Below, piece after piece: positions 20,054 through 28,141 of a stretch of 64,000 nt of DNA. The DNA lies in the NCBI GenBank assembly GCA_033782935.1, contig JAWQEG010000506.1, forward strand, positions 1,166,501-1,230,500. The letters are read 5' to 3'. A model generated the notes under the pieces. It was given only the letters and a program-made list of their open reading frames with translations, was not told the DNA's origin and did no database searches. The DNA comes from Petrolisthes cinctipes. Taxonomy: Eukaryota > Arthropoda > Malacostraca > Decapoda > Porcellanidae. Position numbers and translations under genes: made by a program. The first letter of the stretch is position 1. Each line of letters begins with the position of its first letter.

Positions 20054-20121
20054 GTACATATAAAGGTGCATATTAATATTGGAAACATGTACTGTGTTTC
20101 AGATGTCCCTGAGGACTGTAC
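20054..20121 (+). repeat. 64-bp spacer, copy 1 (with GTAC at both ends)
   Basis: GTAC, then ATATAAAGGTGCATATTAAT, a middle part containing GTGTTTCAGATGTCCC, then GAGGACT and GTAC. The period from GTAC to GTAC is 64 bp. One substitution separates it from the copy at 27357 in the first part. Confidence 0.85.
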
Positions 20122-20168
20122 TATTGCGGACAAAAGTTTCTTTCTACTCCGGGTGATAAGTCCACACG

Positions 20169-20469
20169 CGGGGCCTGCCACTTGATGTGGTTTGTCGACA
20201 CCTGCTGAACCACCAGGTTCTGGAGGAACTTCTGGTACGCCACCCTCGTTTTGGTGGATTTAAGTAGGTCATAATGTAAATATTTGTCTGTATGCTTGTG
20301 CTCCATTCTGTTATGTTTTCGTGATGTGTGTGTGTGGTGTGTGTGTGTGTGTGCGTGTGTATGTGTGGTTGTAGTCATTGGATTCTCACGGGTCCCGCCT
20401 ACCAGTATGTATTGTTGCCTGCCTGTTGATTGACGCTACGGCGCAATTATTTAAAAAAAAAAAAAAAAA
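20169..20469 (+). mobile_element. 5'-truncated copy of LINE E
   Basis: Matches 24518-24825 of LINE E: the last ~30 codons of ORF2, the TG-rich 3' UTR, the segment ending ACGCTACGGCGCAAT and an A tail. Flanked by AAGTCCACACG at 20158-20168 and 20470-20480, an 11-bp target duplication. Removing it restores continuity of the fold-back 2 arm. Confidence 0.92.
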
Positions 20470-20480
20470 AAGTCCACACG

Positions 20481-20718
20481 ACTGCTGTCCCGTTTATGGC
20501 CGGCAGGTTGAAGTTGGCTCGAGAACTACACCACCACGTAAACCAGCAACCGAACAGTTGACTGGCTCGGATTCAGATAGGAAGTAATTTACCTCCATCC
20601 ACCCCCCCCCCTCTCTCTCTCTCATGTATAGCATATAAATACATGCATTAGTTGATAGGTAATATTAGGTGTAAAGAAGTGATAACTGCACAAGAAGAGA
20701 GCCCCAGTACTACTATTG
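20481..20718 (+). repeat. Inner part of left inverted repeat, fold-back 2
   Basis: Pairs with about 21450-21720. The segment around 20633-20718 (CATATAAATACATGCATTAG and on to CCCCAGTACTACTATT) has a clear inverted partner at 21450-21545. Confidence 0.82.
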
Positions 20719-21449
20719 AACATCTTGGAACACTGACTGTATCATAAATATACCATTTTCCTTTTACACGTAGCCAGGGTCTGTATTCACTAGGCATATC
20801 AGAGTTTGCACTTGCTCGTATGCTTGCATTACTGATCTCCCATAGTGTTTCAGGCTTATTTCGAAGCAGTGAATGGATTTGCTATTCTATTAGTATGAGT
20901 TTATATTATGATTTCGGAGCAGTGCCGGGTCCTTGTTCTTGCCATCAATGGTCGCTTACGAAGAAAATATTATCTTAATTAAAAGTGAACTTTGCTTTTG
21001 TGAATAAGGGCCCAAATGTCCTATGGACTGTCATGGACACAAACACACTTTTGTTTCTTTTAACTAGTGGAAACATGACATTTTCCACTTTTAACTAGTG
21101 GAAAATAAAATAAATAAACATATATAAATGGATATATTACATATAGGTGCTGCAAATACAGAACTACAGGTTACATAGAGTAAATCTAATGCATGAATTG
21201 AACAGTGGTGCAATCATGAGACAGCCATATAGCCTACTACAGACCAGTGAGTCCTTGAAAAGATACCAAAATAGTGAGCACAGATAACATTACTTTTAAA
21301 GGATCATTACTCCCATCGGATTTTAAATGAGGTATTTAATTCTTTATTTTACTACAAGCTTTCTGTGGATTTAAAATTATACTATTTTTAGTAAGAACTA
21401 TGATTCAGTTTATTCTTCTAATATTTCAGCTTTTATGTGATTTCTGAAA

Positions 21450-21544
21450 AATAGTAGTACTGGGGTTCTCTTCTTGTGCAATAATCACCTGTTTTGCACC
21501 TGATATTACCTATCAACTAATGTATCTATTTATATGCAATACAC

Positions 21545-21622
<78 letters not shown>

Positions 21623-21785
21623 AAGGATAAATTACTTCCTTACCGAAACCGAGCCAGTCAACTGTTCGGTTGCTGGTTTATGTGGTGGTGTAGTTCACGA
21701 GCCAACATCAACCTGCTGGCCAGAAAGGGGGCAACAATCGTGAGGACTTATCACCCGGAGTAGAAAGAAACTTTTGTCCGCAATA
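21450..21785 (-). repeat. Right inverted repeat, fold-back 2
   Basis: Inverse complement of the left arm without the LINE insertion; contains the expanded (GA)n. Confidence 0.82.
21547..21619. repeat. (GA)n microsatellite in right arm of fold-back 2
   Basis: More than 35 GA units; the paired position in the left arm has only a short CT run (about 20612-20622), so the two arms have expanded unequally. Confidence 0.95.
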
Positions 21786-21845
21786 GTACATATAAAGGTG
21801 TATATTAATATTGGAAACATGTACTGTGTTTCAGATGTCCCTGAG
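21786..21845 (+). repeat. 64-bp spacer, copy 2 (left part, split by LINE E)
   Basis: Spacer up to CCCTGAG; the remainder is at 24839-24846 after LINE E and its target duplication. The rejoined length from GTAC to GTAC is again 64 bp. Confidence 0.85.
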
Positions 21846-24794
21846 CCTATTGTTTCAAGCCAACCCAACCCCTGACCTACTCCATCGTTACCAGATGTCT
21901 AGGGACGCTTTAGTTGCCCTGCAGGATTGTGCTCACACTGAGTCTTGGCAGCGGTTCACGGATAGCATCAACCAGCAAACAAGTGTGGCTTCTATGTGGC
22001 ACCTCATCCGTCGGGTTGTTAAAAAGACACCGGCCACTGCTCGTCATCACACTCCTGCCGATTATGCCAAACAACTTGTCGATGTCTGGTCAGAACAATC
22101 TACCCCAGCCAGTCTACCCATCCACATACAAGATGCACTCGCTTCCCGTGCTGCTGTCCATCGGCTACGTCTAATGTCTGCTCTGTTACAAGATGATGAC
22201 GATGATGCAGAGGAGATAGCTGAGGAGGAGTTGCGCCGTGCTCTCATTCGGGGTAGAGCTTCTTCCCCTGGTGATGATGGTATTACTTATGCTGTGCTGC
22301 GCCTACTTCAACAAGTTCCTGGGAACCCTCTACTTCGACTGTACAATCTTTGTCTTCGTGACGGTTGTGTACCACGAGCCTGGACCAGCAGCACAATAAT
22401 ACCCATCCCTAAGCCCGGCACTGCGAAGTTCAGGCCTATTTCCCTTACTTCCTGTTTCTGTAAGGTTATGGAGAGAATCTTACTCAATCGTCTCATGTAC
22501 AGACTGCAGGATCGCCTCTCTCCATGGCTGTTTGGTTTCCTTCCCCAGCGGAGCACACATCACTGCCTAGTCGACCTGTACTCTCGCCTTTCCAGGGACA
22601 GTGTGGTGGCCTTCATTGACCTTCGAAGTGCCTTCGATGTTGCTAATAGAGACGTCATTTTGGATCAACTGGTTGACTTTGGGATAAAGGGTAATCTACT
22701 ACGGTGGATTCGGGGCTACCTGAGTAACAGGACCTCCCGTGTGTTTTTCAGTGGTGCACTCAGTCCTTTGCGCAGTTTTCATCTTGGTACGCCTCAAGGT
22801 GGTGTTCTCAGCCCATTGTTATTTAATATTCTGATGCATCGGTTGCTCACTTCTCTCCCTGATATTCCTGGAACTACAATTACGTGCTATGCTGATGATA
22901 TCTGTGTTCATTCTACCTCACCAAGGGATCTCCAGCGGTTTCTTGACTCCTTCTCTGTGGCCTCCTCTCACTGTGGCATTATTGTCTCCCCAGATAAGAG
23001 CAGAATATTCACCTGCCGCCTTCCTCAAGCTCAGCCAGTGTTCACCATTGGAGGGACTGTCATTCCCATGTGTTCCCAGTACTGCTACCTGGGTGCGCCA
23101 GTCAATATTTGGCCGATTGTCCCTGCCAGACCTCAAGACCATCCCATTGTCCAGGACTTATTGGGTCGTCTCCAGCGCCGACTTACACCACTTCAATGGC
23201 TATCTAACAACTCCTCGGGCATCTCCATCCCAGTAGCCAGGACCATCTATATTGCTTTTATCCGTTCAGTTGTTGATTACCTTTCCCCTGCTCTGATTCA
23301 ACTTCCTAGGGCTACTCTGGAAACTTTAGAAAAATTTCAAAATAGAGCAATGAGAATTATTCTCGGCTGTCCAATGTCAACCAGGATAGTGAACATGCAG
23401 CGTGAGTTGCGTCTTCCCCCATTAGTGGAGAGAATTTATTCTAATGTTACTTGCTTCACTGTCAAGTGCCTCCATTTCCCACATCTTTCACCCCATTACT
23501 CTCAGTTAGTCAGGACTTCTCTTAGACCAAACTACCCGGTCCCTCCCATACTGCCTGCTGGACATACTCTTATAAGGTCTGTTTCCTCTGTGCTCCGTGG
23601 TCTTAATATAGATATAATGGTTGCAGACGTCCCCCCAGGGCCCCCTCCATGGATGCTACCAACACCTGATGTGAGCTTTACACCTACTTCCAAGTCGGAG
23701 CTGCCTTCTCTACAGCAGCAGTTGGCTCTGGAACACATAGAAACAGTGACTTCCTCCATCACAGATCCATACTGCCTCTACACTGATGGCTCATTGCAGG
23801 TGGATGGTGCAGCAGGTTGTGCTGTTTTCTCGCCTGACCTGGAGTCACCTCCAGGGGGCTGGGTTGGCCGTCGTCTCTGTAACCACTCTAGCTCAACATT
23901 GTGTGAACTGTATGCCATTCTGGATGCTGTTAGTCTTGTTTGTCAACGTGGAGTGAATGCTGCCATTTTTTGTGACTCCAAACCTGCCCTTCATTCCCTC
24001 TCTAGTGTTCAGCCCACACACTCTACTGTTATTCAGCAGATTTTATCGTTTTTGGCCTTATTGCGTCACCGTAACTTGACTGTCAAATTTTTATGGGTGC
24101 CATCCCATGTAGGTTTACGTCACAATGGTACAGTTGACAGACTCGCAAAGGAAGCCTGCCATCTGCCTCCTCGTGGTGCTGGACGTCCTCTCTCCCTGAC
24201 ATGTTACCTCTCTAAAGTCCGCTCCGCCGCTCTCCTCCCTGTACGGCGACGCAGGGATGCAGAGAGGCCCTTCAGCATCTCCATCACCCATTACGAGTCT
24301 GTCTGCCATCACAAATATTCCTACCGTCGTCGAGGCCTCATGGTTCGGAGGCACAATGTAGTCTCTGCTCGTTTGAGGCTTGGCTACCGGCCACCGTGGC
24401 AGGTTGCTGGGATGCAGGGTGAGCCTCCCTTCACTGAGTGTCGCTTGTGTCGAGCGCCTCGTGCTAACACTATAGAGCACTATTGCCTAGCCTGCCCCAC
24501 TGTTCGACACTTGCTGCCCCAGGGCCTGCCACTTGATGTGGTTTGTCGACACCTGCTGAACCATCAGGTTCTGGAGGAACTTCTGGTGCGCCACCCTCGT
24601 TTTGGTGGATTTAAGTAGGTCATGATATAAATATTTGTCTGTATGCTTGTGCTTCATTCTGTTATGTTTTCGTGATGTGAGTGTGTGTGCGCATGTGTGT
24701 GTGCTTGTGTGTGTATGTGGTCATTGGGTTCTCGTGAGTCCCGCTTACCCTTGTGTACTGTTGTCTGCCTATTGACTGACGCTACGGCGCAATG

Positions 24795-24827
<33 letters not shown>
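21846..24827 (+). mobile_element. LINE E, 5'-truncated, RNase H-bearing with poly(A)
   Basis: 2982 bp inserted in a 64-bp spacer. The duplication ATGTCCCTGAG is at 21835-21845 and 24828-24838 (its first A is shared with the tail). It begins inside ORF2 between endonuclease and RT, so it is 5'-truncated as in incomplete target-primed reverse transcription. The ~180-bp 3' UTR contains a TG-rich stretch and ends in an A run of about 30. The coding part has no stop or frameshift and the duplication is perfect, so the insertion is young. Confidence 0.93.
21847..24618 (+). CDS. LINE E ORF2 (partial): reverse transcriptase - RNase H
   Basis: An open frame of about 920 codons with no start codon of its own; upstream codons come from the spacer. 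RT: RPISLTSCFCKVMER (about 22430-22475), DLRSAFDVANRDVI, GTPQGGVLSPLLFN and YADD in CYADDICVHS. RNase H: YTDGSLQVDGAAGC, CELYAILDAV, FCDSKPALHSL and a WVPSHVG motif with NGTVDRLA, so all four acidic positions seem present. The C-terminus has a Cys/His cluster, CRLCRAPRANTIEHYCLAC. The endonuclease domain is missing through truncation. It belongs to an RNase H-bearing LINE family different from A/B/C, with a poly(A) rather than a hairpin 3' end. Stop TAG 24616-24618. Confidence 0.9.
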   Translation, partial: LLFQANPTPDLLHRYQMSRDALVALQDCAHTESWQRFTDSINQQTSVASMWHLIRRVVKKTPATARHHTPADYAKQLVDVWSEQSTPASLPIHIQDALASRAAVHRLRLMSALLQDDDDDAEEIAEEELRRALIRGRASSPGDDGITYAVLRLLQQVPGNPLLRLYNLCLRDGCVPRAWTSSTIIPIPKPGTAKFRPISLTSCFCKVMERILLNRLMYRLQDRLSPWLFGFLPQRSTHHCLVDLYSRLSRDSVVAFIDLRSAFDVANRDVILDQLVDFGIKGNLLRWIRGYLSNRTSRVFFSGALSPLRSFHLGTPQGGVLSPLLFNILMHRLLTSLPDIPGTTITCYADDICVHSTSPRDLQRFLDSFSVASSHCGIIVSPDKSRIFTCRLPQAQPVFTIGGTVIPMCSQYCYLGAPVNIWPIVPARPQDHPIVQDLLGRLQRRLTPLQWLSNNSSGISIPVARTIYIAFIRSVVDYLSPALIQLPRATLETLEKFQNRAMRIILGCPMSTRIVNMQRELRLPPLVERIYSNVTCFTVKCLHFPHLSPHYSQLVRTSLRPNYPVPPILPAGHTLIRSVSSVLRGLNIDIMVADVPPGPPPWMLPTPDVSFTPTSKSELPSLQQQLALEHIETVTSSITDPYCLYTDGSLQVDGAAGCAVFSPDLESPPGGWVGRRLCNHSSSTLCELYAILDAVSLVCQRGVNAAIFCDSKPALHSLSSVQPTHSTVIQQILSFLALLRHRNLTVKFLWVPSHVGLRHNGTVDRLAKEACHLPPRGAGRPLSLTCYLSKVRSAALLPVRRRRDAERPFSISITHYESVCHHKYSYRRRGLMVRRHNVVSARLRLGYRPPWQVAGMQGEPPFTECRLCRAPRANTIEHYCLACPTVRHLLPQGLPLDVVCRHLLNHQVLEELLVRHPRFGGFK

Positions 24828-24830
<3 letters not shown>

Positions 24831-24838
24831 TCCCTGAG

Positions 24839-24846
24839 GACTGTAC
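24839..24846 (+). repeat. 64-bp spacer, copy 2 (right remainder)
   Basis: GACTGTAC, following the target duplication of LINE E and preceding fold-back 3. Confidence 0.75.
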
Positions 24847-25075
24847 TATCGGCCACAAGTATTCGTACCCACCTCAGTTTTGCCTAACGCAGAATTCATC
24901 TGGTAACACTGAACCATGTCCCCCATGTCCAGATGTATGATATCCTCTATTTCCTACCTCACTTTCCTTTCACATTATCGTAGTTATTTACTGTATATAC
25001 CTTGAAGTAATATTCTATGAATATTGTGGTTTATCCATCTATTCAGTCAAATTGTATTTACTGGGAAATTAGAAT
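24847..25075 (+). repeat. Left inverted repeat, fold-back 3
   Basis: Best-conserved core around 24890-24945 (CAGAATTCATCTGGTAACAC, then ATGTCCAGATGTATGATATC); the inner part is gapped. Confidence 0.78.
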
Positions 25076-25266
25076 GATTTTATTGATGAATATTGAGGTT
25101 TCCGTTTCCTATCCCCCTCCTCCTCTCCCTCTCTGTCTCCTGCTCCTTCCCTGCCCACTCTCCGTCTCCCCTGCTACCACCCTCCCGCTCTGTCTCCCCT
25201 GCTACCTCCCTTGCTCCCCCTGCCTGTCTTTTCTTGCTCCCTACCTCCCTCCCTCCCTCGATTACT

Positions 25267-25267
<1 letters not shown>

Positions 25268-25337
<70 letters not shown>
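25268..25337. repeat. (CT)n microsatellite
   Basis: About 35 CT units at the end of a pyrimidine-rich block that starts near 25110. Confidence 0.95.
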
Positions 25338-25339
<2 letters not shown>

Positions 25340-26699
25340 GTGTATGTGTGTGTGTTGTGTTATTTAGGTATAATTCCCATTCTGAGCACAAAGTTCAGTA
25401 TTAGCCACATTATTTTTTTCACCTAAAAATTCATGAAGTAATTTCAAACCTTTGCAAACACTCGACAACCCTGGTTAAAGCACATGACCTTTATTTACTG
25501 TAAACGAATAATTACGAATGTTTACGTTTTTGCATAAACATATTTGTTCAACATAGCTGCACAAGTATTACTGTTCCCATTTTAGACATTGGTGTGCTCT
25601 GGTTTCCTTGAACTTATATAAATCCAAGGAAAAGATTTCAACATGAGTAAGCTAAGAACCATTTATTCTCGGAAATAAGGTATTAATACATGTGGATCGT
25701 TTTCAGATAAGTTAAGCTCCTCCAAGTCGGTGGATAATAATTTTATTGGGCTTATGATCCTACGAATGTGTAGCTCCCTTGTATTCTATCCCGAAAAAAA
25801 TTGCTAATTTGGCAGGGTATTGACGGCAGCCAAGGACAGAAAACAGTATTACAATAAGTATGAATCCTTTGGCTTCAAACCTAAAGATTCGAAAGATTCA
25901 TGCAGCCGAACGAAGTCGAAAACAAATGTGATTCAACCACCTCTGGTCAGTTCGTGCCTGTCCACTGTTTCTCATTAGCATCGTAAAAACAAATTTTTAT
26001 AAATCAATTGTCAAATTAATGTGTAAAAAAATGTTTGGAACCATAAAAAAACAAGTGTAAAAACTCAAGAAAACAGTTGCATTAAAATTAGAAACATATC
26101 ATGGCAGGGCCTAACACTATATTCATACCACTGCATTTCACTACAACTGTAATAAACTAATACGAGGTCCAATACATATACGGATAAAATAAAGTCATAG
26201 TTTTAACATCAGTACTCATAATCCAATATTAATAACTGTATTTGTGCAGGTGCTTCTTTACTCCATTAGCACTTTCTTTCTGAATCAGGAATTAAATTAA
26301 ATTAATGTTAGCATTATTGGGAATGCAGGGGTGCGGACCACAGATTGATTTTGATGTGGCGCAGCTCTATAAACAAAAGCAGAGAGAGAGTTTTAATATA
26401 TTTTACACTGTTATTTGAAAATATTAATGGGCAAGGTTAAAAAGATTCCAACCTGTCGTTAGACTGGAATGATGGAAAGTAGAAGGTCTAGGAGAAATGT
26501 GGAGTCCACCCATGTGATAAACAAACTCTTTAATTTCCTGATCCATCAGACTCAAATATCTCTAAAAAATATAAGTCAGACAAAAAATGATACCTTTAAT
26601 AAACCAGTAGATATTACAAGGAAGAAGTTAGGAAACGCTACTCATAGGTAAAAGCAATAAATACGAAAGAAATTCGAACTCAATACGAGGTAAAACATT

Positions 26700-27090
26700 T
26701 AGAGTATGAGTGTGATTAGAAAAGAAGAGAGTGTGAGTAAGTGGAAAGAGGAAGGGAAAACCACAGATAGAGAGAGTTAGAGGATAAATTAAAGGAATGA
26801 GGGAGAGAGGAAGGGAACAAGAGAGACAGATGAGGATGGAGGGCGCATGTTAGGTAGAGAGGGGATGGGGGGAGCAATAGAGAGAAAGAGGGGGTGGGAG
26901 GGAGCAGTGGAGAGAAAGAGGGGGGAGAGAGGGGGCAGTGGAGAGAAAGAGGGGGGTGGGAGGGAGCAGTGGAGAGAAAGAGGGGGGAGAGAGGGGGCAG
27001 TGGAGAGAAAGAGGGGGTGTGAGGGAGCAGTAGAGAGAAAGAGGGGGGAGGGATGAGGGAGGGGGAGCTAAAGAAGGGAAAGAAAGATGG
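26700..27090. repeat. Purine-rich minisatellite in right arm of fold-back 3
   Basis: From about 26870, units built on GCAGTGGAGAGAAAGAGGGG repeat every ~30 bp. Both strands contain long spurious open frames here because of the composition. Confidence 0.85.
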
Positions 27091-27099
27091 AGGGGGACC

Positions 27100-27356
27100 A
27101 GTTCTCCTAATCTTTAACAAATGAAAGCGACATCAAAGTAAATAGTTTGACAGAATGAAGATATAAATCACACTAATCATAGAATATCACCACAATGTAT
27201 GTAAATAGCTACAGATATATATCGCCTTATTCATGTGAAGGGAAAGTGAAGAGGGGGAACAGAAGGATATCATACATCTGGACATGCGAGTCAGTGTTAC
27301 CAGATGAATTCTGGTTGAAACAAAACAGAGGTGGGTACGAATACTTGTGGCCAATA
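27100..27356 (-). repeat. Right inverted repeat, fold-back 3
   Basis: Inverse complement, with gaps, of 24847-25075. Confidence 0.78.
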
Positions 27357-27446
27357 GTACATATAAAGGTGTATATTAATATTGGAAACATGTACTGTGT
27401 TTCAGATGTCCCTGAGGACTGTACATATAAAGGTGTATATTAATAT
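27357..27446 (+). repeat. 64-bp spacer, copy 3, joined to a partial copy 4
   Basis: A complete spacer (27357-27424 including both GTACs) is followed at once by the first ~22 bp of another spacer (to about 27446), after which the sequence diverges. The GTAC at 27421-27424 is therefore an unoccupied version of the site that holds fold-backs 1, 2 and 3 elsewhere. Confidence 0.85.
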
Positions 27447-27600
27447 ATTAATATTAATGTTATCATGTAATGTCCGATTCGCCAACGACTCATACAATAA
27501 TTAATTAATTATTAATTATATTGTGGTCACAGATCAAAACCAGGGATGAATGTTAATTATCCATATACAAATTATTCTACCACCTTGATCAGCTCCCCTT
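27447..27600. other. Unannotated AT-rich segment
   Basis: AT-rich, with short ATTAATTA runs; nothing recognisable. Confidence 0.4.
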
Positions 27601-27601
27601 C

Positions 27602-27772
27602 CCCCCACACACACGTGCACGCATGCACGAACACACACGCATGCATGCACCCACAGGCACGCACGCACGCACGCACGTACACACACGCGTGCACACGCAC
27701 GCACGCACGTACACAAGCACACAGATGCACGCACACAGGCACACACACACCCATGCCAGCAGACACAATTCT
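27602..27772. repeat. CA/CGCA microsatellite
   Basis: Alternating purine-pyrimidine sequence of ACAC, GCAC and CGCA units. The open frames on both strands here are compositional. Confidence 0.92.
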
Positions 27773-27884
27773 CTCTCTCTAATGAAACAACAACATAAAC
27801 TTCCTGTTCACTAATCTATACAACTTAGTAAAAGTGTTCACACCATGATAAATAAAGGTTGAGTTATTACTACTGTCACCATTC

Positions 27885-28125
27885 TGTGTGTGTATATGTG
27901 TATGTCTTAATACATACGTGTGTATGCTATTAGGGTATGTGTATGTATGTGTGTGTGTGTTAATACATACGTGTGTATGCTATTAGGGTATGTGTATGTA
28001 TGTGTGTTAATACATACGTGTGTGTATGCGTGTGTGTATGTATGTGTGTGTGTGTGTTAATACATATGTGTGTATATTCTATTAGGTATGTGTGTGTGTG
28101 TGTGTATGTGTTAATACATATATGT
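27885..28125. repeat. TG-rich minisatellite
   Basis: TTAATACATA followed by TG-rich sequence recurs at 27907, 27960, 28007, 28057 and 28111, a period of about 47-54 bp. Confidence 0.88.
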
Positions 28126-28141
28126 GTATACTATTTTGGTA

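Larger units (their letters stand above)
20122..21785. mobile_element. Fold-back element 2, with a nested LINE fragment
   Basis: 1664 bp between GTAC at 20118-20121 and 21786-21789. The left arm (20122-20168 plus 20481-20718) is the inverse complement of 21450-21785, roughly 290-335 bp with moderate divergence. The arms include a CT run on the left and a long GA run on the right at matching places. A ~300-bp 5'-truncated LINE is inserted in the left arm only. Loop 20719-21449 has no coding frame. The arm ends TATTGCGGACAAAAG resemble the arm ends of fold-back 3. Confidence 0.85.
24847..27356. mobile_element. Fold-back element 3 (long, diverged arms)
   Basis: 2510 bp between GTAC at 24843-24846 and 27357-27360. 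The terminal ~100 bp (24847-24945 and about 27268-27356) pair well, beginning TATYGGCCACAAGTATTCG. Inverted similarity continues with gaps to about 25075 on the left and 27100 on the right, and then into a pyrimidine-rich left block (25110-25337) opposite a purine-rich right block (26700-27090). No transposase frame is seen in 25340-26700, which is AT-rich and otherwise featureless. Confidence 0.82.

Noticed and set aside
26716..27120. Proline/serine-rich minus-strand and arginine/glutamate-rich plus-strand frames
   Set aside because: They arise from a purine-rich minisatellite without stops; no domain.
27195..27443. 82-codon frame ending in YCVSDVPEDCTYKGVY
   Set aside because: It spans the arm of fold-back 3 and the 64-bp spacer; it exists only because of that junction and is not supported elsewhere.
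18484..27446. CRISPR-like repeat-spacer array
   Set aside because: The repeats are spaced by 1.5-2.5 kb palindromic elements in eukaryotic DNA; no cas genes and no short uniform spacers.
27534..27814. Cysteine/valine/alanine-rich and threonine/histidine-rich frames, reminiscent of toxin-like or antifreeze repeats
   Set aside because: Direct translation of a CA/CGCA microsatellite in several frames and on both strands; no signal peptide or ordered structure.
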